From the NCBI GenBank assembly GCA_949752735.1, contig OX457036.1, forward strand, positions 19,850,246-19,914,245: a stretch of DNA of 64,000 nt, read 5' to 3'. Both the position numbers and the translations under genes were made by a program. The notes beneath the pieces are model-generated. The model saw nothing but the letters and a program-made list of their open reading frames with translations, did not search any database and was not told the origin of the DNA. How positions within the stretch are numbered: position 1 is the stretch's first letter; every line of letters begins with the position of its first letter. Source of the DNA: Lumbricus terrestris. Its lineage: Eukaryota > Annelida > Clitellata > Crassiclitellata > Lumbricidae. Shown here in pieces: positions 1 to 12,700 of the stretch.

Positions 1-1423
1 AGTTATTTAATACGTAAATCGTTTCGCGACTCTTTGGGATTCGGTGTCTGATTGACTAAAGTGTTTGCTTTGTAATGTTATGGGTATAGGTTTAGACTTC
101 CTCTATGACATTTACTATGGAGAGCGTCGTTTACTCACCTTTGATCGACACATGATCATTGTGGGGCACGGTGGTGTAGTGGGTATGTTCATCGCCTTGC
201 AGCCTAAGGGTTGCAGGTTCGAATCCACCTCAAGCCGCCGCATGGGGACCATGGGCAAGTCCTTCACTCGCAATTGCTCAGCGCTTCGGCGTGAAACTCT
301 GATTCAGTGTCCGCGCTGTAGTTGGGAGCGTTTCTGAATATAAATTCGAAGGGGCGCTATGACAAGTTCACATACTTACATTTGGTTACGACACTTACTT
401 ACTGCGTAATAATAATGATGATGATAATAATGATAATAACTGTTAGTAATTTTTTGATCTTAGTTGCTGTGGGCTTAATTGAACATGGTATTTTGCTTAA
501 TTATACATCCCTAGAATTCTTTTCCTGTTTGGACATCTTGACTTTTTTGTGTGTATTTGCAAATGCAGATCATCGATTGGTGTCAACTTGTTTGTTGACG
601 AGTTTCTGTTTTGCTATTGGCTGTAATTTTTTAATATTCCTTACTACTGTAAAATTTTTATGACAGTAACCAATGAGAAATAAAATTATCCAGCTTGGCT
701 GCGATCATTTGCTGTAGTTAGTTCAGAAGTGATGATCTTGGAACCTGCAGTTTTCAGTGATTTCACTCATCTGCACAACAGGAACGTGTGCTTGTGCTTT
801 TTTCAGCCGACCTCTTTGCAGCCAATGTTCTATGGCGAGTCCATGTAACGATTATGCATCGAATCGATTGTTATTAAGAACTTCAATTTTCAGTGACTGT
901 AGACCACTTCTTTGTTTTTAGTTGTAGTATGATATTTAACCAGTTTACTGTGAGCCAATGGGGGGGAGCGCTCCAGCCCCATGACATTCAGAAATCTGCA
1001 TAGGACATTGGCTCCCTCCCATTAGGTTTCAACTTGTAAGCTTTAAATCGATGCATTGGGAAAAGGTGAGAGAGAAAAAGCATCATACAGCGGAAAAAGA
1101 AACAACACCAAGTTATCAGCTATCTTAGTATTGGCTGGGAAAATGGTATATCTTCAAGACATTTCGGCCAAATGACTAGAATTTTTTTTTAAATTCGTTT
1201 TTTCGGCCAAAGATCAACAAAAAATTTCTGACCCATGCCCAAAAGTTTTTACCCCCCTTCGAAAATTTCTGTATCTGGCCCTGCTGTGAGCGTACTTTGC
1301 TCAGATACGGATGGAGTACCGGTAAAACAGGCATGAACGATGGTTCAGATTGAAATTATAGTTTGTTTAATAATTAAATGAATTAAATTACATTAAATCT
1401 GGTGTTGTTACTTGTGACTACAG
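1..1423. other. Region left of first PCMT1 exon seen
   Basis: It holds the SINE at 162-345 and, at about 950-1286, a probable MITE with a TCATTTGG/TTTCGGCC interior flanked by ACTGTGAG / GCTGTGAG. I found no PCMT1 exon 1; the ORF at 322-663 has no recognisable product. Confidence 0.5.
162..345 (+). mobile_element. tRNA-derived SINE (family A)
   Basis: It starts GGGGCACGGTGGTGTAGTGG (A-box-like) with B-box GGTTCGAATCC at 216-226. Its 3' tail TTGGGAGCGTTTCTGAATATAA matches the reverse complement of the TATAGCGCC...GGCGCTCCCAG tails found elsewhere. Reverse-strand relative at 40340-40560; broken relative at 4821-4936. Confidence 0.8.
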
Positions 1424-1560
1424 CAAATGGAATAATTAAGAATGAAAGAGTTTTTCAAGCGATGACGGCCGTGGATCGAGGCTTCTTCTCGAAGCACAAT
1501 CCGTACATGGACTCACCACAGAGCATTGGATATGCTGTCACGATCAGTGCTCCACACATG
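1424..1560 (+). CDS. PCMT1: PCMT1 exon (first one visible)
   Basis: Acceptor CTACAG precedes 1424 and donor GTAAGT follows 1560. The exon encodes the stretch from [13 protein letters not shown] through [17 protein letters not shown], the N-terminal substrate-proximal part of the family. The first two bases complete a codon begun in an unseen upstream exon, so the preceding intron is phase 1. Confidence 0.93.
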
Positions 1561-4500
1561 GTAAGTGGCTGCTCACTTTGTCTTTTGTCATAAGTTTATT
1601 TTGCAGGTCATCTGTTTTGTTAGTAATTAAGATTTATGTCTTCTGTAATTTGCATTCTTGTGAATTGTTTCAATTGCGTAACAGTACACAATAGCCGGTT
1701 GCGGTCTGTCAACCGGATTGTTTCAATAAAGAAAATATTATTATATTGGTGAAGCCACAAACTGTATTGTTGTTGTGGCATGTGTTGTTTGATCGTTTAT
1801 TTTATTGCAACAGGGTAGTAGTTATTTTTAAAAAATTTGGAAAATTGATTTTGTTTTCAATGGCATGTTTACTGATTTAAGGTAATGAGAGACTTTTTAA
1901 TTTTAATATTAACAGTTTAGTTTGCATTGTAAGAACGTTCCAAGCTATTTTTAAATTGTATCTATCAAGACGTTTAATGTAGCCAATTTTAAGTCACTCA
2001 CAAAAGTGCTAAATTGCAGATTCTGTGATCACCTGGAACAGAATCTATTTTACCTTTTTTCTGCTAGTACTTGAACACTTAGAACTGCTCTATTGTAGTC
2101 TCTTGTTGTCTCTGATAAGTACTTCTGATTAGTTTCTCGAAAAGTGGGATTACATAACTCCCAGAGGCTCAGCGGACACATAGGCAAGCTCAATTTGCAG
2201 CATGTGGTAGTTTGCTAGGCAGTTTCTTCGTGAGGAATGGGCAGGCTACACTCGAACCTTATATGCTGGCTTGTAGCGGCTGCCTGTCAGGCTGACAGGC
2301 AACCGGTTCAAGATGTATGCGTTGAGCAGTCAGGGATGAAAGAGAGCTAGTACTTGTACTTATCTCTCCAAGATAAAAGGGAGTGCCAATGGCATGATAA
2401 TTATGCATAAAGTGTATTTTGACGGGAGTGCCTGGATGGTGTGATGAGTTCTGTTGAAGTGTGGATATTACTCGTTACTTCAGCAAACGGAAGCTTCTAT
2501 ATCAGTATAACTACTGATTGGTAATTTTGAATGGGAGAGGAGCCTGAATGATAATAAAAATAATAGTAATAATAATATTTAGAATAGCTCTCACCAGCTC
2601 TCCACAACGCACTACTGTGTCCCCCTTGCCTTCGAGACCATGGAGCCGATATATAGCAAAGGCCAGGTCTTTTTATGTGACCAGGACAAAAGCTGAGCAT
2701 GGTTACGGGGACCCACAAGAAACTTCCTGTATCAACAGATATCTTTAACGATACAACGTTTTAACATGATAGCTTTCCGAGGCACTTTCGATAATCAATA
2801 CAATGACGAGTAGGGTCATTCTTTACTAGTTTTTAACCAATAGATAGCAATGAAGTCCCTGAGGGATCCTAAATACCTCGGGCATTTTAACTTACAAACA
2901 ATACTAATAATAATAATTATAATAACAACGATAATAATAATGATAATTACGACAATTTCTATTGTGCCGTAACACAACCACGCCGTTACATACGGGAACC
3001 CATTGCCAGTTTCTTAACTTGCTTCAGGCCCCTAAATGCCTTAATTAAATTGAAAAACTGATGAAGAACTATGAATGTGATCAGCAATACTGCCCACGAT
3101 GAACATGTGTACTTTTGGCCTCACTGGTCACCTTTCAAGTGATACGTGCTTCTGTCTCCAGCATTGATTTAATCTGAACGGTGATGTGCTTTCATATTTC
3201 AGCATGCACATGCTCTAGAGTTGCTGGCCGATCACCTGAAGGAAGGAAGCCGAGCCCTGGATGTTGGCTCCGGAAGTGGTTATCTTGTGGCATGCATGGC
3301 AATCATGGTATGTGTTCAGGTGTTTATCTTACACAGGTCCTTTTGTTTCTTCGATCAGCTTTTTTCACTATGGGCGATACCAAATTTTATTTCAGTGTCA
3401 TTTACTTTAAAAGTCATTGGATATGAAGGTTGTTCACAAAACTAGCTTGGAACTTTGAGATTTTCAAATTATCTTGGAAACTATTCAGCATGGCTATTTT
3501 AGTTTGCAGTTCTGCATGAAGAGAGCTGTTCAAACGAAACTTTTGTAAAAGCATTTTTGTGCAATGAATTGGGAATTACTTGCCTTCGAGGATGGGGAGA
3601 AAGAGAGAGAGACAGAAAGAGAGAGAGAGACAGACAGACAGGGACAGAGAGAGAGAGAAGGGGTTGTGCAGTTCCGAATATGCCTTTAAGAAACCCCTGC
3701 TGTGCAACAATATCCATTGTCCAGTCTTCCTGGTATACATAGCAGTTAATTGGAACCTGTCCCTTCTGGTGTGCCTATTGTTCCTGAACAAACCTTATTA
3801 TTTTATTGGTGCTTCTGGTATCAATAAACTTATTGATTGATTGATAATTGATTGATTATATGTTATGTATGTAATTACTAATACTTGCATAACAGTTTCT
3901 TGTCGATGTGAGTTGCAAATTTTCCTATCATAAGCATATACTGCCTGAAATGGGTTAGGGTTTCTCATACATAAAAGCAATTCACAATACAATTATATTA
4001 TCAACTGAAGTGGGTCAACAGGTTGTAACGGGTTTATGGCTGATTACCTATCACTATATATCTGGTGAAAGTCAATCACTTTTAATCAGAAATGTTGTTT
4101 TGTGCTAGGTTGGTGAGACTGGCATTGCTGTTGGGATAGATCACATCGAGGATCTTGTGGCCGACTCGCTAACAAACGTCAACAAAGATCCAGCTATTGG
4201 AAATCTTGTTAAAACGGGGCAACTGAAGTTAGTTGTTGGCGATGGAAGAAAGGGATACGAAGCGTTGGCACCATACGATGCAATTCATGTTGGAGCAGCA
4301 GCTCCGGAAATACCGCAGGCGGTGAGCATGCAACGGCTTCGCTTTAAGTCAACCAGCCGCATTGTTTTGGTGTGAATCTGTAATGCGATGGTATTGACCC
4401 TTTAACGACGAATGTGCACTATGTTGTAAAGTTGCAGCCATTGCAACGTGTTATTAAAGGCTTGTCACATGAGAGACATCTTCCATCCACTTTGTTCACA

Positions 4501-6209
4501 TTTGGCTTTACCCAATCCTTACCTATTTGTGAGCATCTGAACTCTGGTGAATTACCTGGATTAATGCTCTGCCTGTTGATTTCTCAGGACTGATGTGCTT
4601 GATTGGTGCAAATGCAGCAAAACTGCCTGAAGTTGGTGCTTAAAGCAGAGGCTGTTCTTAGACAGCTGCATATACGGTATTAAATTTGTATGCAGACATC
4701 CACATTGGGCATGACCTCTCTCCTTGTTTACATTTGATTGACCCACAGCACTAACTGTACAATTTTTATTTGACTTCTTGAGCTTATTATTATTACGATA
4801 CACTTTAGCTTTGAAAGTTATGGGGCACACGGTGGTCAATTGCTTAGAGCGCCTTGTAACACGGAGAGTACGGGTTCAAGCCTTTCCTCAGATTGTTGCT
4901 GTGTAGGGACCATCTCAACAAGTCCTTTGCTTACACCAGAGGCGGATCCAGGGGAGGCCAATCCGACCATGGCCACCCCATTTAAAAAGTTCATGGGGCA
5001 TGGCCCCCATTTGGTTTCAACAAGCCATCAAAGCAGGATACTACTAGAGAGGCCATTACTTCGATCAAGATGAGCGATGACTAAAAAAAAGTCATCAACT
5101 ATTTTGGCGGCTAAAACAGTGTCTTTTTCTCGGAAATTGGACGAATGACTAAAAAAGTCAACAGATTTTTCGGCGACCAAGACGAAATTTGTCCCCTGTC
5201 CCAACCCAAGACCGGAAATTTTGGCCCCCCCTTTGAAAATTTCTGTATCCGCCCTTGGCTTGCACTTACTCGGATCATCGAACGACGTCTGATCATTCGA
5301 TAGTGGAGCTTAATAAACGCACAGCAATAATAACTGACACCACGTTTGTTTTCGTGTGCAGTTGGTCGACCAACTGAAGCCAGGTGGTAGACTCGTTCTT
5401 CCGGTTGGTCCAGAGGGACATAACCAGACCCTCATTCAGATCGACAAACTGGAGGATGGATCCGTCGTCAGCAAAGATCTGATGGGTGTCATCTATGTGC
5501 CTTTGACGAGCAAAGAAAGGCAGTGGCCAAGGTTCATAAATCATTCATATCTGCTAGTTGCTTAGAGCCACCTGGAAGGAGTTTGCCTTAAATTGTGAAT
5601 TTCAAGAGGACTGTTTTGCCCTCTAGATTCTTAATTTATTGTAGTGTACTGTGATGAAGTTTTTCTAGTGCTAATCAGTGCCTAAAGTGTGGAAAAATAA
5701 GTGCCTGGACGCCCCTTACCTCCAAAATAAGTGCCTGGACGCCCCTTACCTCCAAAAGAAGTGCCTGGATGCCTCTTACCTTTCTAGTCTGTGCTCGCCA
5801 ATAAGTGGCTGGACAGCGTTCAGATTTTAAGACAAGTGCATGGACGCCGTCCATGACCGTCCAGGCACACTTTAAGCCCTGGTGCTAATATAAGTTGTTT
5901 GTGCAGTAATATAGTATTCTAGTAACATTTTCATGTTCGGTTTGTATTAATGTTTTGCATTTAGCATTGACACCTCTGCACCTTTTAGTAAGTAGGTCAG
6001 TTTGGTGACAAAAAAACCGTGTAAATTGAAGAGCAGCCTTTACTATAATTGTTATAGGGAAGGAGGAAATAACACTCATCCAGGAAAAATCAACTTACAA
6101 TTGATGATGCGCAAAATAAAGTGTTACAATAAAAAAGAGAGTTACAGTGACGTTTTTGTTTACGTCATATTAATTGTATTTCAGACCACGCCACAAGGAT
6201 GACCTGTGA
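1424..6209 (+). CDS. PCMT1: Protein-L-isoaspartate O-methyltransferase, spliced, 5' exon missing
   Basis: This enzyme uses S-adenosylmethionine to methylate isoaspartyl residues in damaged proteins and so starts their repair; it is normally cytosolic. Five exons (1424-1560, 3203-3307, 4109-4321, 5362-5531, 6185-6209) join in frame into about 215 residues, against about 227 for the vertebrate protein. Visible hallmarks are [12 protein letters not shown] near the start, the SAM-binding loop [15 protein letters not shown], the core [12 protein letters not shown] and [12 protein letters not shown]. Introns 1-3 are phase 0 and the last is phase 2. Exon 1 (about 18 codons) was not found in 1-1423 and is probably upstream of the window. 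AATAAA signals at 6704 and 6728 could end the transcript. The gene converges on the ERR gene. The identity is secure; the C-terminal exon is an inference. Confidence 0.93.
3203..3307 (+). CDS. PCMT1: PCMT1 exon with SAM-binding motif I
   Basis: Acceptor TTTCAG precedes 3203 and donor GTATGT follows 3307. The exon has 35 whole codons, from [12 protein letters not shown] to LVACMAIM, including the glycine-rich loop LDVGSGSG that binds S-adenosylmethionine. Confidence 0.93.
3599..3661 (+). repeat. GA/CAGA microsatellite
   Basis: Imperfect (GA)n with a (GACA)n centre inside PCMT1 intron 2; the ORFs across it are repeat artefacts. Confidence 0.9.
4109..4321 (+). CDS. PCMT1: PCMT1 exon with methyltransferase core
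   Basis: Acceptor GTGCTAG precedes 4109 and donor GTGAGC follows 4321. The exon has 71 whole codons, including GIDHIEDLV (acidic residue contacting the cofactor ribose), [10 protein letters not shown] and [18 protein letters not shown], the strongly conserved family core. Confidence 0.94.
4821..4936 (+). mobile_element. SINE fragment split by a MITE
   Basis: A GGGGCACACGGTGG head and B-box-like GGGTTCAAGCC, interrupted at 4936 by the hAT-like element that follows; the SINE resumes after 5257 with CTTGCACTTACTC. Confidence 0.6.
4937..5257. mobile_element. hAT-like MITE (CAGAGGCGGATCC ends)
   Basis: Ends CAGAGGCGGATCC and GTATCCGCCCTTG are imperfect inverted repeats, flanked by GCTTACAC and GCTTGCAC (8-bp target duplication, one mismatch). 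The interior carries two GATGACTAAAAA...GTCATCA hairpins. Confidence 0.8.
5362..5531 (+). CDS. PCMT1: PCMT1 penultimate exon
   Basis: Acceptor GTGCAG precedes 5362. The exon encodes [16 protein letters not shown] through [16 protein letters not shown]. The donor after 5531 is AG|GTTCAT, weak but at the exact position where vertebrate PCMT1 is alternatively spliced. If it is not used, the frame reads on for 11 codons ([10 protein letters not shown] region) to a TAG at 5563-5565, giving a different C-terminus. Confidence 0.9.
5676..5881. mobile_element. hAT-like MITE, GCTTAAAGTGTG family copy 1
   Basis: Ends CAGTGCCTAAAGTGTGG and CACACTTTAAGCCCTG with perfect 8-bp duplication GTGCTAAT. Contains a short tandem of AAGTGCCTGGACGCC units. 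It sits in the last PCMT1 intron. Confidence 0.9.
6185..6209 (+). CDS. PCMT1: PCMT1 putative terminal exon, KDDL tail
   Basis: A pyrimidine-rich acceptor (TTGTATTTCAG) precedes 6185. Joined to AG at 5530-5531, the exon reads [12 protein letters not shown]. The human spliced isoform ends QWSRDEL at the same place, so the tail is probably an ER-retrieval-like variant. Its shortness and the weak upstream donor keep confidence moderate. Confidence 0.6.
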
Positions 6210-6703
6210 ACTGACTGCTGAAATCGAAAGGCAACGTTGATTAAATTGCATCCTTGACATCTTGTTCTAAATGGTTTTGCGGATGAATTAATGCTTTGCT
6301 GTTGCAACGTGTGATCATTGTTGGTAGCCTCACGATTCTTAGCAACCACGTTCGCTAACAATCGAACATCCTTGGCTTTTTGTCTGTTAAGGCGCAGGCT
6401 GACAGTGCAATCAACGTTGGAGCAGACCTGTGTTGCTTTGGACGACGTTTGTGTGCGTCTTTTCAAGTTGTTAAGGCTTCTCGTTGTGGTGGTCACTGTA
6501 AATACCATTTTGTTTCATTTTTGCTGCATGCTTTTATTGAGGTTAGTATTTATGCATCTAAGTTTCAGTTTTGCTGGCCGAGGGTTGCTCATTTCGTGAG
6601 ATGATTGTGTGGTTGATTTTCTTCGTATTTTCTGTTAAGAAAACACTTGAAAAGGAAAACATTAAAATCAGATTCGTTGTCCTGGCATGTATATTTTTCG
6701 GTT

Positions 6704-6733
6704 AATAAAGTGCTCGAAAAGGAAAATAATAAA
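6704..6733 (+). terminator. Two candidate PCMT1 polyadenylation signals
   Basis: AATAAA occurs at 6704-6709 and 6728-6733, about 500 bases past the PCMT1 stop. The two lie in imperfect tandem copies of a roughly 45-base stretch that shares GAAAAGGAAAA. They are plausible 3' ends, unproven without transcripts. Confidence 0.4.
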
Positions 6734-6739
6734 CGCAGA

Positions 6740-9700
6740 TTTTTGTGCTGATCACGTTTCTGCATTTCTTTGTGTTTAGGTGTTGTAAGGTCAGGGGTGT
6801 CCAAATCCCCAGTTAGGCAGGATATTTTGGAGCTTCAGTTGCATATGAGGGCGAGTAGCCGGTCCTATCCCTCCCATCAGATCTTCCTATTGACAGTTTA
6901 TACCAGTCTACTCATTATAATAATAATTCATAATGGGTGCGAATGGAGTGGAAATTCAAAAGATCTTTTTTTATTAGCATGCTAACCTCTCTATTGCTAC
7001 ACATATTTATGCCCTCTAGTGAAATATGCTGTCAAACTAGTACACTCCTATATCACGGCAAGTGTAAGATCAGGGGGCAAGAAAGAGGACTTGCCTCCTT
7101 TCTTCATAATTATGTCTAAGCTAAGGAGCCTAAGAATGTTGAGCAGGTTAAAACTTGACTTTTCAGTTGAATACCGGTACTCTTTTCTTGAGGTGGCGTA
7201 GTACAGAAGTTGTGTCGGAGGTTGCATTTACCGCTAGGGCCACAAGTTCCCATATTAAGTTCTTTGTTGTGGAAGTGCTGCATCTCTAACTTAGCTGCAA
7301 ACTGATTGTGTTGGCTTTACTTTTCATGGGATGTTGCATAAGTGAGAATGGCTGAGAAAATGCAATGACCAATACTAGTTCTTTTTCTGTGATCGATTAA
7401 TTTTACAATGAATGAAAAAGAGCAACTGAAAAATATGTTTAAAATGTAATATTACGTGTACTTGTCGTGTCTTTGCCAAAACCAAATTCGAAGGTTTGGA
7501 GAAATTCAGTAACATGCCAGAAATAAAACAATAGAACTGCACTTTTTCAGTTATTTAAAAATATTCAGATCTGGTTTTCAGTTGTGCAAATACCAACTCA
7601 ATATCTTTTTTCTTTGTCTAATTTTTTCTGTATGAAAGTAGGGCAAACAACTTTTTCTTGTTGTTGTTGTTTCCATCTTGGGAAAAGTCTGGTTTAAACT
7701 GGACTTGTATAATTAATAGCATATAGTTCAAAGGAAAGTTAATGAATATCTCATAATTTCTTTTCAGCTCTAACAAATTTATAGCAAAAAGCATTTCAAA
7801 TTGATAAATAAATGTTTAAAACTTGCATGGCAGCAATTCTTATCCTAACCAAACACTGGTAAGTGACTTCTACAACGTCATTTGCTTACATACGTACATG
7901 CAGCATAATAAAAGGAAATGTTTATACGTACTGGTTAACATTGAAGATCTATCACAAATTCACACCTGGTCATTTTGTACAGTAATCAACTAAATCAAGT
8001 GCTACAATGACTAGGTTGATGTTGTGGCTGAAGGCAATCAGGGAAACTTATGGAGTCTGGACAGGGGTGTAATGAATGGGGTAAGTCGTATGAAGTAGTA
8101 AGGGAAGTACAAATTGCACCGTGATTGCGACGGTACAGATAGGCAGTTTAAAACAATTACCGGTACAAGTAATATAGGTCATATTCATTCAAGTAATTGA
8201 ACAGTACACAGCCAAAACAAGAATAGTGATTCATGTGATTGTTGTGAATTCAGATGAAAAACTTCATAGACATGCAAACAATAGATTGCACATGATACTG
8301 TTTACTGTTCAGCAAGGTGTAGCCTGCTCATGCTTGTATCTGGACAATCACAATCAGGGACCCTACTATTAAGATCTTGTTCTACACATTATGTCACAAA
8401 AAATGCTTAAATAACTTTTCTCAATCATTTGAATCGTAAACATAGATTACTCTTAAAATGTTTTAGAATTTACCAATTCCTCTTGCCCCACAACACAAGC
8501 AAACACTTTAACAGCAAGCAAACACTTTAACAGCAAGCACGTTGTTTTCCCAGTTGCTTTTAGCACACGGCGTTAAAGTATTAATATCGAAGTACTAAAA
8601 GGAAACCAAAATATGTTTTCCCATTTGACAATGCAATTATTAATCATGCAAAATCCCACCAGGCATATTGGCCACATGACTGTATAAACAGCTATGTGAA
8701 CAACCCTTATACTGCAACTATGGAAGACATCTTTCTCCAGCTGCCTGTGGTCTGGTAAAATCATAAATTACTGCAATATAAATATCTTTTTAATAAAAAT
8801 GATAAATCTCACTAGTTTCTATGAAAAGTTTAACATTGCAGTTCTCTACCAGAAGTTTAATTCTTAAATTAAAACTATAAACCAAATCTCTACAATTTTG
8901 CAGCTTTACATGAACTTGTGTGAGTTTGTCTGTATTACCTGAAGCAAATGAGAAAGTATAACTCAAATTTATTATTAATTTATTATATGACTGAAATATA
9001 CTATTTAGTATTACTGGTATTATTATAGGACATCAGCAGTTTACTAGCAGAAATATTCAGCTTAAAAGTGCAAATAGCTACAAATAGAGGAACACTTAGG
9101 TAATTATTTCTGCAATGAGATTGAAAACAAGGCAGGGTCATGTAAAGCTAGAGGTAGGATAATCCATGAGAAGCATGATTTTTGCTTCGGAACATCATGC
9201 TACAGTGAGAAAGCTACAGTTGGTAATGATGATCATGAGATGGTGCAGAATAGGGATCAGGAACACTTAAATGTAAGAGCTAATTGTTACATACGGCTTT
9301 TGTAGTAACCAGATATATCACATCTAAGATGGTCTAGCCATATGGGTTTTCAACCAGGGCTTCAGAGGACCATGGGGTTCAGCAGGTATCCGCCATGGGT
9401 TCTGGCATTCTGCCACAGTTCAATATAAAACTTGAAAAAACCAACTGAATTTATAAAAGGGTGAGCAAAAACTACAAATTTTCACAGCTTTCAGTCAGTC
9501 CTGCTGGACATGTATGATGCTTTATGTTAAAATAATTCATATTATTACGTGATAATCCCAACATTGCAATTTATAAATTCAATTTTGAAAAACTGAAAGG
9601 TGAAATGCACTGTCCATGACCAAATGCATGCTTTGAACAATGTTTGACTACTACAGAAAAGTTGAAAATCAGTGGTCTAGTCATATCGTCATTTCTCTAC

Positions 9701-12700
9701 AATAATACAGCGAATTAATTATTTGACCATAAGAATAATACTAGATTCAGTTTGTTGCATCTATTTGATATGTGAATTGGTTTCTATGCTACACTAAAAC
9801 AACATTTCCTTCTGGTAACTAACTACGTTGTTACTAGCAAAGGCGTCATTCCAGGGACACGTAAGATATTGCCGAATCAGTTTACTGAAAATGAACCCTG
9901 TCGAGACCACACGGTCACTGTAGACAAACGTGCATACTGTACAATGTACATTTACATATAATACATGTACGTGCATCACCAAACCAGCACTTCTGTCAAA
10001 GTATGCCTATGCACTCAGAAACAAATACATCAATGCTAAGAAACATCATATTAAAATGCAACAACTAATAAGTTGAATTAATTCTTGAAAGTACTATACA
10101 GATTATCGCAGCTACAAATCACCTATAAAGAAACAGCAGTAATTTCCTAAACAATTTTCCTATTCAGATAATCATGAATTATGCATTTAATATGCATCTC
10201 ATCAACTAAACATTATGTACAAATTTAAAACTAAAACTGCAGCAGCAAACTTCCTAACGTTAAACACCTGCAGAAAGATGTTGAGTAAGTGCATAAATAT
10301 CTACAAGACTCGCAAAGCTTGATCAGTGACATTTCAGTGTATACCATTTTGATTGTGATTTCATTCAATGCGACCATCGATTGGAATAGAATTAGATTAG
10401 ATTAGACTAGACAAAGCACGAGCAAGTTTTCAAAATGAACTTTCATGTAGAAGAAATTCTCCCACTGAACTTTTTTCTTAGGATGTGAAGTTATAAGGCA
10501 CAGTTGGAAGGCTTTAAACAGTGCTTTAAAAGTGATTTCAAAGGATACAAGGTAGGGTCTACAGAGGCCAAGCTTCGTGTGCAGGACTGGTGTAGTGGTG
10601 AAAGATATAGTGGTTAAGGAAATACACAATGTGCAACCTGACAAAGGGCAAGATTATTCTGTCAAACTTCTTTTGTTAATGGAATTACTTACTTCACATT
10701 ATGCGGTTTAACAATGCTTCATGGGTAGTTGGCCGTTATCTGATGGCATGAAGTACACCAGCACAACTTTTTCTACTGATTGAGATAGAAACTCAACAGT
10801 TAAAGATATGATAATATTTAGGCTAATTTGAATTTTTTGCAATACAGCAGCGTCAATGAACCAAAAATAAAACTCATGGCATTGTAACAACCTTGTTGTG
10901 TGAAACAAAAAACGCTGACAAGCGACAAGTGCAACTGTATTAACCAAATCTTGGTGTATCTATACACATAGGCCTATATATAATATTATATATACATACA
11001 TATACATAATTATATATATTATATGTATCAGACACAGGCTTCTGATATTTGTCATATATGACAGAAATACATAGTTTTTCATGAGTACCAGTGCCTAGTA
11101 CCCCCAACTGCATAATCAGATGTATTAAAGGGTAAGTACACTTATCATCGACAGGCATGTCATAATTGTACTTGGCATACATACTGCACTGTCGCTTAGA
11201 AATTTCATAGCAATTTCTGCAGAGTATCTACAGTAGACTTCATGTAAAAATGGATATTTAGCATCTGCCATGCTCTTATAATTAATGCAATGGTGAAACA
11301 AAATAACGAGAATTGAAAATTAATAATAAAACATGAAGAAATGGTAAAACTTCAGCACATCAGCCTATTTAAAAAGCCTAAGGATGCAAACTCTAGATCC
11401 TATGAAACTAAACTTATGAGAAGCATGTACGGGTAGTACTACAACAACATTCACGCTGTAACACTCGGTACTGGCCTGAAAGTCATAAGTTACTCTAAAT
11501 TGCTAAACAACTACTCTTAAGCACAAAGCAACTGGTTGTTAGCGAGTGCTCCATCAAGTCAAGGGGGTTGTCCACAGATGATTAAGGGAAGTTCAGACTG
11601 GTTGCCAAAGAGAGGAGGATACAAAGAAGCTGGTAAGACATGTTTGATTGAGGATGAGAACACTGAAGGTGAACAATTCCATTCTTCAGTGTGTGGGAAA
11701 TTAATTTGAAACATGTCAAGTGATAAGCAGAGGACTCTGAGGCAGACGATACTAGTGCATGGGGAGTAGCGATTGTGAGAGAACTAAGAATTGAGAGGGA
11801 GGGGAGATCAGTACAAAGCCGAGGTGCAGTGCATCAAGTCCATCCGCAGGAGAATTTAAGGCAAATACTGAGAGATGGACCAGAGAGAGAGAAAGAGAGA
11901 GAGGGAGGGAAGGAGGGAGGAGAGAGAGATGGAAGGAAGGAAGATTGTGTAGGATTTGATGGTTGGATGGTGAAGGGTTCAAAAGGTACAGTAATTAAGT
12001 GGTTGGGAGTAAGCATAGAGAGTATGATAGGGGCTTTTAGATCAGATCTTTGAAGTGGATGTACTGCAGGACCTTCAGCCAGATGAGTGCTAGAAAAGAC
12101 ATCAGTGACTATAGTGATAGGCCTACTAAGTGTCTGGTGACAACCCGGGTAAAGAACCGTAAGTTTGGGACAAGCTGAAGATACTTGATTCGTATGGATT
12201 CGATGTTGAGGAATTTAATGGAATTTCAGTTGACAATGGAGGAAAGTAGTTTTTGAAGAAATAAGCAGTTGGCTCATGTTTCCTTGCAACAGAATTTGAT
12301 GCCTATACGTCTCATCACTTAGCACCGAGGCCCTCTGGTGCTGCTGCTCAAATTAAAGAATGCCTATGTAAAAAAGGTTCAACAATTCACTAATGCCTAT
12401 GTAAAAACAAAAACAAGCTTCACTAGACCAAAATAAAACTTACATCAATAAATAATCAATCATAATTATGTCTTAATATATAATATTTATCAATGTGCAG
12501 ATGGCTAACCAGGTCATCAATCGAACTGAAAACGCTGCCTAATAATAATATTAATAATTGAAGAATGGTTTAAGTCAAAAACCAGTAATTATCTTGAAAA
12601 CAAAGCACATTCGTTCAGTTTTATAAAAATCAGGACATACTTAGTTCACAATTCATCTGAACATTTTTCTCATGCATGAGCACTTCAACTCTTCTTAAGT

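Noticed and set aside
162..240. Functional tRNA gene
   Set aside because: A- and B-box-like text is present, but there is no cloverleaf I could support and the unit continues into a shared SINE tail.
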